Positions 1-7,541 of a stretch of 19,250 nt of DNA are shown in pieces. Positions within the stretch are counted from its first letter, which is position 1, and each line of letters opens with the position of its first letter. Made by a program: the position numbers and the translations under genes. A model generated the notes under the pieces. It had not been told where the DNA came from. It searched no databases and saw only the letters and a list, made by a program, of their open reading frames with translations. Origin of the DNA: Desulfofustis sp. (GTDB taxonomy: Bacteria; Desulfobacterota; Desulfobulbia; Desulfobulbales; Desulfocapsaceae); assembly GCA_029287755.1 (NCBI GenBank), contig JARFQM010000267.1, positions 1 through 19,250 of the forward strand. Direction: 5' to 3'.

Positions 1-123
1 CCGGATCATGCTCTGGGCCTGATGCAGGTCGCCCTTTTGCAACGCTTCGAAAATCTTACAATGCTCATCAAGCGAATATTTGCCACTGGTATCTTCCTCG
101 CAGCAGGTGAGCTCGACCCGTCT
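1..123 (-). pseudogene. C-terminal remnant of a GntR-family (FCD domain) transcription regulator
   Basis: Read on the minus strand, the 41 codons from 123 to the left edge include a stretch DEHCKIFEALQKGDLHQAQ. It matches the last helices of the FCD ligand-binding domain of GntR regulators (pattern EH..I..AL..GD...A...M). A stop codon (TAA, 124-126) lies immediately upstream in the same frame, and the interval has no plausible start codon. None of the preceding FCD or winged-helix sequence is visible in any frame to the right. The gene is therefore 5'-truncated or frameshifted here, and it continues past the left edge. The family call rests on a short motif; a functional gene with a frameshift is the alternative. 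Confidence 0.4.
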
Positions 124-631
124 TTAGCGTGGGTCCTTAACGGCAATGGGCACTGGACGGCTATGAACTCAACAGCCTGAATTTGTTTATTTTTACAGAC
201 AGGAGCCTGGTGCAAAACTAAGATTTTCGTTCAAAATCAAACCATGCGAGAAATCTTACCACAGGCATATGATTGATATTCCGAGGATAAAATTTTGAGC
301 ATAACCCAGAGTGTGGGCGAAAAGATCGTTTTGCAAATGGCTCGACAGATGTGGGGAGAAAAACGGCGCCGGGGGTACTTGGCTGTTTGAGACCTGGTAC
401 AGCCTGAGGGAAAGGACTTTTTTTTACTGGGTCAGAAACAGTCTGCTGCTTATGGTATTCAGCATATGCAGGATTCATTGCAGCCCATCTCAAGCAGGAG
501 GAAACCGCAATGGCAGATGCATTTAATGTTGAAGGGGGTGTAAAACCTCTCGGTATAGAGCGGCTGAAAGATCTCGCCTGATCACCGTGGGGCCGCACAA
601 CGCTCCAGCTTTAGACCTTGGTTAACAAGTA
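124..631. other. Intergenic region with one short ORF behind a strong Shine-Dalgarno
   Basis: No convincing protein gene is visible in these roughly 500 bases; longer open frames on either strand have no recognisable composition or motif. The only notable element is a 23-codon ORF at 510-581 (+). It begins MADAFNVEGG, ends in TGA, and has AGGAGG eight bases before its ATG. It could be a leader peptide or the start of a gene that has otherwise been lost. It sits about 50 bases upstream of the phosphatase-fold gene, whose own start lacks a clear ribosome-binding site. Confidence 0.4.
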
Positions 632-1366
632 ATGCGAGTCATGACCCTCAATATGCGCTACGGCTCAGGCAGCGACAAGATCGGCGACCCCGGCTACGAC
701 CTGCCGACCTCGCCGCGGAAGCTGCAGGCCATTGCCGAAGCCATCCGCAGTGTCGATCCCGACATTGTCGCCCTGCAGGAAGTGAGGAACCAGCTCCAGG
801 CGGAAAACCTCGCCCGACTGACGGGCTTGAACTGCGTCTACGCATCTCATCCCCTCGGCTACCGCTTGTTCTTTTTCGAGTGGGGCCTGGCCTTTCTCTA
901 TCGCCTGGAGCTGGCCGAAACCGCCGGCCGATCCATGCTGATCGATCGGCGCACGGGGGTGGGGAGAACCGGCTTGTTGTGCAGAATTTCCAGCAGCGGT
1001 GCCATGATCACTTTCATAAACGTTCATTTCGATCATGACAAAAAGAAGTCGCAGATGGAAAATCTCCTGCGCATAATCGAAGAGTTGCCGCCGCCCGTCT
1101 GTCTTCTTGGCGATTTCAACTGCGCACCGGACGATCCCCACCTCACCCCCTTGGCGAGCCGTGTCGCAGACACCTGCCTGCTGGCGGACACGGAGTCCTC
1201 GAGGGAGGCTCTTACTACCGGAACGTTGGTGGGAAAAGGCGGGCGCAAAGACTATATCTGGGTGCCCCCGCGCTGCTTTTCCGTGCGCGAGGCCGGCCTC
1301 GTCGCAGAGCCCCATCGCACGGTGTCGGACCATATCGGCTACTGGGCTGATATCAGTCTTCAATAA
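632..1366 (+). CDS. Endonuclease/exonuclease/phosphatase (EEP) family hydrolase
   Basis: This 244-residue protein has the full set of EEP-fold signatures. They are Asn7 in TLNMRYG, the metal-binding Glu50 in DIVALQEV, the INVHFDHD strand with His132, the catalytic LLGDFNCAP motif (Asp161, Asn163), and a C-terminal SDH (Asp233, His234). Such enzymes use a divalent metal to cleave phosphodiester or phosphoester bonds in DNA, RNA, phospholipid or inositol phosphate. The substrate cannot be told from the sequence. There is no signal peptide, so a cytoplasmic location is expected. The length fits the short stand-alone members of the family. The start at 632 has no obvious Shine-Dalgarno, and an in-frame ATG three codons later is an alternative. 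It is probably transcribed separately from murI, 130 bases downstream. Confidence 0.85.
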   Translation: MRVMTLNMRYGSGSDKIGDPGYDLPTSPRKLQAIAEAIRSVDPDIVALQEVRNQLQAENLARLTGLNCVYASHPLGYRLFFFEWGLAFLYRLELAETAGRSMLIDRRTGVGRTGLLCRISSSGAMITFINVHFDHDKKKSQMENLLRIIEELPPPVCLLGDFNCAPDDPHLTPLASRVADTCLLADTESSREALTTGTLVGKGGRKDYIWVPPRCFSVREAGLVAEPHRTVSDHIGYWADISLQ

Positions 1367-1496
1367 TCTGGAGTTACGCAGCGCGCCTGTTTTTCATGAA
1401 TATACCGAGCCAAAGTAGTGTAAAATAGGCGTAAAGGGTTGGCTGACATGGTGCTCTGGAGCTGTCGTTTGCAACTAAGCGGGTGATAAAAATATT

Positions 1497-2324
1497 ATGC
1501 TGATGGGTCCAATAGGTGTGTTTGATTCTGGATACGGTGGGTTGACGGTTCTCAAAGAACTGCTCAAGGCCATGTCCGGGTATGACTTCCTCTATCTGGG
1601 AGACAACGCCAGGACGCCTTACGGCACCCGCTCGTTCAACGTGGTCTACGAGTATTCGCTGCAGGCGGTTAAATACCTCATTGAGCGTCACTGCCCCCTG
1701 GTAATTATCGCCTGCAACACGGCTTCTGCCAAAGCCCTGAAGAACATACAGGTGCTGCATTTGCCTCATATCGGGCCCGACCGCCGGGTTTTGGGCGTGA
1801 TTCGCCCGAGTGTGGAAAAAGCGGCTGAAATCACCAGAAACGGGCAGGTCGGGGTGCTGGCCACCGTGGGAACGGTGGTGTCGGAATCCTACCCGATGGA
1901 ATTGCAGAAATGGTCCGGGGGCAGAATTGTCTCCACCGTCCAGGAAGCCTGCCCCATGTGGGTTCCCATTGTCGAGAACAACGAAATCGGCTCGGCAGGA
2001 GCGGAGTATTTTATCAGCAAGAACATCGACAATATTCTGCGCAAGGACAGCGAGCTGGATACCCTGATCCTGGGCTGCACCCACTACCCGTTGCTCATTG
2101 ATGTGATAAAAAAATATCTGCCGCCCCATATCACCATCCTGGAGCAGGGCCGGATCGTAGCCGAGAAGCTGGTCGGCTACCTGCAAAAACATCCCGAGCT
2201 GGAGCAGCGCATCTCCAAAAACGGCGAGACACTATTTCACACCACCGAATATCCGGATGTGTTCGAGTCCAAGGCCACCCTGTTTATGGGGCAGAAGATA
2301 AAAGCAGAAAACGTCCATCTCTAA
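1497..2324 (+). CDS. murI: Glutamate racemase
   Basis: MurI interconverts L- and D-glutamate in the cytoplasm to supply D-Glu for peptidoglycan. The 275-residue protein has the N-terminal GVFDSGYGGLTVL motif (Asp10) and two catalytic cysteines. These are Cys73 in ACNTAS and Cys194 in LGCTHYPLL, the latter followed by His196. The central RRVLGVIRPS and QEACPMWVP segments give it the look of the MurI subgroup I associate with Bacteroidetes and some anaerobic proteobacteria rather than E. coli MurI; that is from memory. The start is ambiguous: ATG at 1497 or at 1503, with only a weak GGGTGA upstream. The stop at 2322 overlaps a short inverted repeat (TAAGAG-CCC-CTCTTA, 2322-2336) that lacks a T-run. 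It converges on the histidine kinase gene. Confidence 0.95.
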   Translation: MLMGPIGVFDSGYGGLTVLKELLKAMSGYDFLYLGDNARTPYGTRSFNVVYEYSLQAVKYLIERHCPLVIIACNTASAKALKNIQVLHLPHIGPDRRVLGVIRPSVEKAAEITRNGQVGVLATVGTVVSESYPMELQKWSGGRIVSTVQEACPMWVPIVENNEIGSAGAEYFISKNIDNILRKDSELDTLILGCTHYPLLIDVIKKYLPPHITILEQGRIVAEKLVGYLQKHPELEQRISKNGETLFHTTEYPDVFESKATLFMGQKIKAENVHL

Positions 2325-2429
2325 GAGCCCCTCTTACCCTTCTTTGCCAGCCCCCGCCGCCGCTCGATTTCCTGCTGCCGTAACTGCACTGCACCTATTC
2401 TCCCAGAACCAGCAGGCTGACCAATAGTC

Positions 2430-4571
2430 TTACAACTTGACAGGTAATCTCACGGTAAATACCACCCCCTCTCTGCCGTCCTGCAGATTGCTTCCCGTCA
2501 ATCTGCCGCCATGGTAGTCAATGATGGTTTTGGCGATATAGAGTCCCAATCCCAGGTGGGGGCGGTCATCCTTCGAGACGCGGCTGGAGACCATGTATTC
2601 GAAAATCTGGTGACCAAGGGCCGGGTCAATCGTGCTTCCCTGGTTGATAATCTGTAAATTGATGCTCTCAAATCCCTTGTCTACTGCAAGCTCAATCGGT
2701 GTTCCGGGCCGGTGATAGGAAACCGCGTTCTCGATCAGTTTATCAAGCGCCTGGAGGAGGCGATCGACATCGCCTCTGATTTCCGCCGTCTGCTCCGGCG
2801 GCTGATAGACAAACTCCACCTCGGGAAAGGCTTTGCGCCAGACGAAGTCCAGCCATTTAGAGAGCGCGTCGCCAAAGTCGATAGTCTCCATATTTTCGTG
2901 GGAGAGTGAGGCTTTCAGCGTCACGCCCTCGCGAATGGCGGTGAGCAGTTCATGGAGACGCTGGGAATTATGTTTGGCCCCATCGAGATACTCGTGGATT
3001 CCGGGATGTTGCCCGCCCAGTTCTTCCTCGATATTTTTCAGTGAAGCGGCGACCCCGGCCAGCGGAGTGCGCATCTCGTGCTCGAGATTGTCCGCCATCT
3101 TTTCCCGGTAGTCGATCTGCTCCTGAAGCTGATTGAGCATGCGCTCCAGGGTGCGTCCCAGGTCGCCGATCTCGTCTCTGGCCTCGGTCTTGGTGATGGC
3201 ATTGAGAATCTGACCGTTCTCGGTGAGCGAGGCGTCGGCCTGATCACGCAAGGTTCTGATCCGGGTGGATATCACCAGCGCAAACACAAAGAGAGCGCCG
3301 CCGCCGACCAGAAAGGCCAGAATAGAGAGAGACACCGTCTCCTCGATCAACTGGTTGCTCAACGACAGGATGGAATTGGTCGTCTGCTCCACCACCACTA
3401 CGGCCACCACTTCATTCTTGTCGTAGACAGGGGTGATGGCCGCCAGGACCTCGACCTGGCCGCCCTCGATCCGGTATCTGACCAGGGAGGATGCGCCCTC
3501 GAACCCCTCCTTGAGCCCCTGCAAGTCAATCTCGGTTGGCTGCGAGGCCGAATCTTCTATGTCGGTGGAAAATGAATTGGTAAAAAACCTGAACAGGGGC
3601 TGGAAGAGGCTGTGCACCCGGACCAGCAGCCGATCCAGCAGTTTCTCCGAGACGGGCGGCTGACTTCTCGTTTCCCGCAGACCGCCTACTTCGGCTCTGA
3701 CCCTCCGATTTCGGTCGACGACCCGGATCCGGGCCTGAGGACGATCCAGCGACTTCAGTATTTCTTCGGTGGCCTGAGAGGTGGTAAGCAGCCAGCCTAA
3801 CCCGGCGCCGGCGGTGGATATTACCGCATCGATCTCGCCCGTCTCGGCGTCATCCACGTCGGCGACGGCAAAGGCAAGCCTGTCGCCCAGCATTTCCGCA
3901 TTGATGCGAACCTCGAGCATGTAGCCTTGGTCCGTCTCATTCCACATCCCGATAATGCGGCTCTCAACGGGGGGATCAATAATGGCGTAGACCGGTTTCA
4001 GCACACCGATAACCAGTCCCGGCCCCCGGGGGGCCAAAATATAGGTGTGCGGAATGGTATCCTTTTCAATAACGACCTGCAGATGATCGGACCCTTCAAA
4101 ATTGAGCAGATTGTCGCCCTGGTATACCAGTTTGTCATCCTCGACATCAAACAGGGCATAGAGGTAGTCTCCCTGTTTGCCGGCAATATAGCGAAAGCTC
4201 AAGCTCTCGGGATTGAAATCAGGGGTTTTCTCGAGCAGGTGTTCCTGCCCGAATCTCTGGGCTTTGGCTATTTCCGGCAGCCAGTCGCTGATCTGATTGT
4301 CTTCAATTCGGATATTGTTCGACAACTGAAAAAGATAGAGATCCCGATCCTGCTGCAGGAAGTGGAATCCTTCCTTGATGAACAGCTCGGAGCGGTTGTT
4401 GAGGGCGGTTGAGACGGCGGTGGCGGTCAGCCTGAGCGTATCTTCCTGGCTGGCGATGAGACTGCCCTTCAAGCTGTTGTTCAAACGCATGCCCAGCAGC
4501 GGGATAATCAGCAGCAGCAGGGAGATGAGCAGCAGTTTAACTCTGAGAGACACACGCATTGGTGAGGCCAT
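2430..4571 (-). CDS. pdsS: Sensor histidine kinase of the proteobacterial dedicated (exo)sortase system, PdsS-like
   Basis: This is a 713-residue membrane kinase. Transmembrane segment 1 spans about residues 10-28 and segment 2 about 412-435. Between them lies a periplasmic domain of about 380 residues. A HAMP-like linker follows (about 436-490), then a HisKA dimerisation domain with His498 in LEHEMRTPLAG. The ATPase domain has an N box (Asn615 in IENAVSYH) and a G box (GLGLYIAKTI, 674-683). The periplasmic part has a GSDHLQVVIE strand pattern (about 160-169) resembling CBM9-type beta-sandwiches. Length, layout and partners fit the kinase family described for the proteobacterial dedicated sortase system (TIGR03785, recalled). 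Its ATG directly abuts the regulator's TAA, so translation is probably coupled. It should autophosphorylate on His498 and pass phosphate to the regulator's Asp53. The signal is unknown. Confidence 0.85.
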   Translation of the reverse strand: MASPMRVSLRVKLLLISLLLLIIPLLGMRLNNSLKGSLIASQEDTLRLTATAVSTALNNRSELFIKEGFHFLQQDRDLYLFQLSNNIRIEDNQISDWLPEIAKAQRFGQEHLLEKTPDFNPESLSFRYIAGKQGDYLYALFDVEDDKLVYQGDNLLNFEGSDHLQVVIEKDTIPHTYILAPRGPGLVIGVLKPVYAIIDPPVESRIIGMWNETDQGYMLEVRINAEMLGDRLAFAVADVDDAETGEIDAVISTAGAGLGWLLTTSQATEEILKSLDRPQARIRVVDRNRRVRAEVGGLRETRSQPPVSEKLLDRLLVRVHSLFQPLFRFFTNSFSTDIEDSASQPTEIDLQGLKEGFEGASSLVRYRIEGGQVEVLAAITPVYDKNEVVAVVVVEQTTNSILSLSNQLIEETVSLSILAFLVGGGALFVFALVISTRIRTLRDQADASLTENGQILNAITKTEARDEIGDLGRTLERMLNQLQEQIDYREKMADNLEHEMRTPLAGVAASLKNIEEELGGQHPGIHEYLDGAKHNSQRLHELLTAIREGVTLKASLSHENMETIDFGDALSKWLDFVWRKAFPEVEFVYQPPEQTAEIRGDVDRLLQALDKLIENAVSYHRPGTPIELAVDKGFESINLQIINQGSTIDPALGHQIFEYMVSSRVSKDDRPHLGLGLYIAKTIIDYHGGRLTGSNLQDGREGVVFTVRLPVKL

Positions 4572-5270
4572 TTATGGTGTTTGCCAGCGGTAGCCCATTC
4601 CGTACTCGGAGCGGATGTGGTTGAAAGTCGGATCGATTTCCCTGAACTTGTCTCTGATCCTCTTGATATGCGCGCTTATGGCGTTGTTGGTCACCACCAC
4701 GCTGGCGGCATCCATCAATTGTTCGTGCGATTTTAAATGGCCCGGCCGCCGCGCTATGGAATACAGGATCCAGAACTCGGTGAGGGTCAGAATTACCGGC
4801 CTGTTCCGCCAGTACACTTCTTTGCGGGCCTCATCGATGCGCAGATAGGTGTGCTCGATGACGTTCTCGTTCCCATTGTCGCCGGAGCGCAGTATTTCAA
4901 CGGTCCGAAACATCGCCGCAATGCGCGCCGGCAGAAAATCAAGCGTGGTCACATCCTTGGTCAGATAATCCCAGGCGCCCAGACGCAGGCCTGAGACCCG
5001 GTCGATGTCGGAGTTGCGGGCCGTGAGGAAAATCACCGGTATGGTCGGAGACAGGGTACGCAGATGTCTGCAGAGCTCAAAGCCCGCATCCTTGTCCTCG
5101 CCAAGCATTATGTCTAGAATAACCAGGTCGGGAAGACGGGCTGCAAAGGCCTCGACGGCTTCAGCTTTGCCCGCGTAGGCAGTGACCGCATACCCCTCAC
5201 GCTCCAGGGCTTTCACGTAATTTTCCTGGAGTTGGGGATCATCTTCAACAAGAGCAATGCGATAGCTCAT
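4572..5270 (-). CDS. pdsR: OmpR/PhoB-type response regulator of the proteobacterial dedicated (exo)sortase system, PdsR-like
   Basis: This 232-residue regulator has an N-terminal receiver domain with the acidic pocket Asp10/Asp11, phospho-acceptor Asp53 in VILDIMLGE, Thr83 in FLTAR and Lys105 in YLTKD. A C-terminal winged helix (about 135-230) follows, with SAHIKRIRDKFREID as the recognition-helix region and a terminal YGMGYRW wing. The receiver's GFELCRHLR and VSGLRLGAWDYLTKD segments resemble the PdsR family (TIGR03787, recalled). It is first in a minus-strand pair with the kinase, with no intervening base between its stop and the kinase ATG. It lies divergent from the VIT-VWA gene, and the shared 269-bp gap carries repeated GTCA-type motifs. 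That makes the VIT-VWA and exosortase genes its obvious candidate targets. Confidence 0.88.
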   Translation of the reverse strand: MSYRIALVEDDPQLQENYVKALEREGYAVTAYAGKAEAVEAFAARLPDLVILDIMLGEDKDAGFELCRHLRTLSPTIPVIFLTARNSDIDRVSGLRLGAWDYLTKDVTTLDFLPARIAAMFRTVEILRSGDNGNENVIEHTYLRIDEARKEVYWRNRPVILTLTEFWILYSIARRPGHLKSHEQLMDAASVVVTNNAISAHIKRIRDKFREIDPTFNHIRSEYGMGYRWQTP

Positions 5271-5539
5271 AGGGGTCCGGTCCTCATAAACAATAATTCC
5301 TCATCCGCAACGGATAATTAACCTCAAGGCTCCAGATACCACAGAATCTCTACTGTTACCAGTAGCCATGCCCGATTGTCATGATTCGTCACGGTTGATG
5401 GATGATCTGTCATTTTCCCATCATGCGCTCGTCACTTTCACCCCCTATCATGGACCCTACGATGTCTTGATCTCAACGCTAAACCGTCTGGTCACAGCCC
5501 GATAGGGCGCTGGCTCGACGCACAAACCCGGAGGGAGTC
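5271..5539. promoter_or_regulatory. Divergent promoter region between pdsR and the VIT-VWA gene
   Basis: These 269 bases should hold the promoters for both the two-component pair (minus) and the VIT-VWA/exosortase pair (plus). A 13-bp inverted repeat, ATCCG-CAA-CGGAT, sits at 5303-5315, close to the regulator gene. A cluster of GTCA-type hexamers lies at 5354-5435. A strong ribosome-binding site, GGAGGGAG (5530-5537), precedes the ATG at 5540 and fixes that start. I see no convincing sigma-70 -35/-10 pair for the plus-strand genes, which would suit promoters dependent on an activator. Confidence 0.6.
5354..5435. promoter_or_regulatory. Helically phased GTCA-type repeats, candidate response-regulator binding sites
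   Basis: TGTTAC (5354), TGTCAT (5377), CGTCAC (5387), TGTCAT (5408) and CGTCAC (5430) lie in the same orientation. Their start-to-start spacings are 23, 10, 21 and 22 bases, close to multiples of one helical turn. OmpR/PhoB-family regulators commonly bind direct repeats spaced 10-11 bp apart. The location, between the regulator gene and its likely target, fits. Short motifs can recur by chance, so this remains a hypothesis. Confidence 0.4.
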
Positions 5540-7525
5540 ATGAAGCGCATAGTGGTCCTGTTTTTTCTGCTTTTGGGAATCATCAACCTGATGTTTTTTT
5601 CGCGGGTCGCCTCGTCTGAAGAACACTCGATTTCACCCTATTTCTTCGTCGAAGGCGGGGAATCGTCGCTGGAGCACTTCCCGTTGAAAGACACCGCTGT
5701 GGATGTTGTCATCAGCGGCGTATTTGCCGCAGTCACGGTACGCCAGGTTTACTCCAACATGGGCGGCGAGCCGATCAACGGCAGCTATATCTTCCCCGGC
5801 TCGACCAGGGCCGCGGTGCACGGCATGAAGATGACCATCGGAGACCGGGTGGTAAAAGCCAAAATAAAGGAGAAAGAAGAGGCCCGCAAAACGTTTGCAG
5901 CCGCCAAGCAGCATGGCAAAAACGCGTCTCTTCTGGAACAGAAGCGGGCCAATGTCTTCAGCATGGAAGTAGCCAACATCATGCCCGGCGACACCATCGA
6001 GATCGAACTCAGCTACACCGAGCTCCTGGTTCCGGAAGACGGAACCTATGCATTCGTCTACCCTGCCGTGGTCGGTCCCCGCTACACCTCAGTGACTCCT
6101 GAAGAGGCCTCCCCCTCCGAGCGCTGGGTGCAGAACCCCTACCTGAAGAAGGGCAGCGCCCCCCGCACGAATTTCTCCATCAAAGTGGCGCTCGCGGCCG
6201 GCCTGCCGATCCAGGAAATCGGTTCCGGCTCCCATGATATCGACGTCAGTTTCAGAGAGCAGTCCCAGGCGCTTGTCACCCTCACCAAAGAGGATGGCTT
6301 TGGCGGGGATCGAGACTTCATCCTTGACTATCGGCTTGCGGGCACGAACATTTCCACGGGACTCATCCTGCAGCAGGGAGAAGATGAAAATTTTTTCCTG
6401 CTGATGACCCAGCCCCCCAAGCGGGTGCAGCCGGATCACATTCCCGCCAGGGAGTATCTGTTCGTCATCGACGTCTCGGGGTCCATGTCCGGCTATCCCC
6501 TGGATACCGCCAAACTGCTGGTCAAGGACCTCCTTGGCGATCTGCGTCCCACCGATACCTTCAATGTGATGTTTTTTGCCGGCGACTCGGAGGTGCTGTC
6601 AAAAGGTCCTGTTCCCGCCACCCAGGCCAATATCCAGAGGGCCCTGGCCATGATAGGCAGCAGCAGCGGCGGGGGCGGCACCGAGCTGAAGAAGGCCATG
6701 AACCGGGCCATGAAGCTCCCCAAGCAGGAGGGTGTCTCGAGAACCATGGTGGTGCTCACCGACGGGTATATCCACGCGGAAAAGGAAGTCTTTGAGCTGA
6801 TTCAGCAAAACCTCGGCCACACCAACGTGTTCGCCTTTGGCATCGGCAGCAGCGTCAACCGCTACCTGGTCGAGGGAATGGCCAAGGCGGGCCAGGGGGA
6901 GCCATTTGTGGTCACCAGGGCCGACGAGGCCGAGGCGGCGGCAAGTAATTTTGCCCGCTACATCTCCCAGCCGGTGCTGACGGATATCGATGTCGCCTTT
7001 TCCGGCATCGATGTCTACGACGTTGAACCACCGGTGGTGCCGGACCTCTTTGCCGAACGTCCCCTGATTGTCATGGGAAAATGGCGCGGTGAACCGACGG
7101 GGCTGGTGACCGTATCCGGCACCAGCGGCACAGGACCCTACACGAGAAAGATCCCGGCCGGCGGGGCGGTCGACCACAGCCGCGACGGCGCCTTGCACTA
7201 CCTCTGGGCCCGGACCCGCATCTCCCGCATCTCGGATTTCAATAGCCGACAGGGCAGCACCCAGCACCGGGAGGAGATCGTCGCACTTGGTCTCAAATAC
7301 AACCTGCTGACGCCTTTCACCTCTTTCATTGCGGTTGACGAGATCATTAGACACCCGAACCTGGACAGCAGGGATGTAAAGCAGCCGCTTCCCCTGCCCG
7401 CGCGCGTTTCCAACCTAGCCGTGGGCGGCGGGGTCAGGCGTGTTCCGGAGCCGGGTCTTTTTTTGCTGGCGGCACTGGTTTGTGCATCCATGCTGCTGCC
7501 GCGGCTGCGCAGGAAAAGAAGGTAG
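5540..7525 (+). CDS. VIT-VWA domain surface protein with C-terminal PEP-CTERM sorting signal
   Basis: This 661-residue protein begins with a signal peptide (KRIVVLFFLLLGIINLMFF, likely cut near residue 25). A VIT domain follows (about 40-165), with the QVYSNMGGEPINGSYIFPG region and the EKEEARKTFAAAKQHGKNASLLEQ-type block. A von Willebrand A domain (about 303-475) has an apparently complete metal site: DVSGS (311-315), Thr381 in GGTEL, and Asp408 in LTDGY. A linker leads to the tail: VPEP at 635-638, a hydrophobic span to about 654, then RLRRKRR. The architecture matches the 'marine proteobacterial sortase target' family (TIGR03788, recalled), but the tail is a PEP-CTERM signal and no LPXTG-type motif is present. 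It is expected to be exported and processed by the exosortase encoded 16 bases downstream. The ligand is unknown. Confidence 0.9.
   Translation: MKRIVVLFFLLLGIINLMFFSRVASSEEHSISPYFFVEGGESSLEHFPLKDTAVDVVISGVFAAVTVRQVYSNMGGEPINGSYIFPGSTRAAVHGMKMTIGDRVVKAKIKEKEEARKTFAAAKQHGKNASLLEQKRANVFSMEVANIMPGDTIEIELSYTELLVPEDGTYAFVYPAVVGPRYTSVTPEEASPSERWVQNPYLKKGSAPRTNFSIKVALAAGLPIQEIGSGSHDIDVSFREQSQALVTLTKEDGFGGDRDFILDYRLAGTNISTGLILQQGEDENFFLLMTQPPKRVQPDHIPAREYLFVIDVSGSMSGYPLDTAKLLVKDLLGDLRPTDTFNVMFFAGDSEVLSKGPVPATQANIQRALAMIGSSSGGGGTELKKAMNRAMKLPKQEGVSRTMVVLTDGYIHAEKEVFELIQQNLGHTNVFAFGIGSSVNRYLVEGMAKAGQGEPFVVTRADEAEAAASNFARYISQPVLTDIDVAFSGIDVYDVEPPVVPDLFAERPLIVMGKWRGEPTGLVTVSGTSGTGPYTRKIPAGGAVDHSRDGALHYLWARTRISRISDFNSRQGSTQHREEIVALGLKYNLLTPFTSFIAVDEIIRHPNLDSRDVKQPLPLPARVSNLAVGGGVRRVPEPGLFLLAALVCASMLLPRLRRKRR
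7442..7522 (+). other. PEP-CTERM sorting signal of the VIT-VWA protein
   Basis: Residues 635-661 have the three parts of a PEP-CTERM signal: the motif VPEPG, a hydrophobic helix (LFLLAALVCASMLLP) and a basic end (RLRRKRR). In known systems the exosortase recognises and cuts near the PEP motif, in the periplasm or membrane. The adjacent exosortase gene strengthens the call. Confidence 0.88.
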
Positions 7526-7541
7526 ACCGGCAGATCGCAGA

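Noticed and set aside
665..1363. Minus-strand 232-codon frame opposite the EEP hydrolase
   Set aside because: The plus frame has all EEP catalytic motifs. The antisense frame has none and mirrors third-position GC bias.
1374..2192. Minus-strand 272-codon frame opposite murI
   Set aside because: Both MurI catalytic cysteine motifs are on the plus strand. The antisense product has no family features.
2322..2336. Terminator at the murI stop (TAAGAG-CCC-CTCTTA)
   Set aside because: The stem is only 6 bp and AT-rich, begins at the stop codon itself, and is not followed by a T-run.
6599..7354. Long minus-strand open frame (251 codons) inside the VIT-VWA gene
   Set aside because: It is antisense to a well-supported coding frame in GC-rich DNA, has no recognisable domain and no ribosome-binding site, and is a codon-bias shadow.
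7380..7420. LPXTG-like sortase motif in the VIT-VWA tail (LPLPAR)
   Set aside because: There is no Thr-Gly after the Pro, and the segment is not directly followed by the hydrophobic helix. The VPEP motif is in the correct position instead.
7440..7541. Upstream extension of the exosortase start into the end of the VIT-VWA gene
   Set aside because: It would add 34 Cys/Arg-rich residues (FFCWRHWFVHPCCC) out of frame with the PEP-CTERM tail. The ATG at 7542 gives a normal exosortase start.
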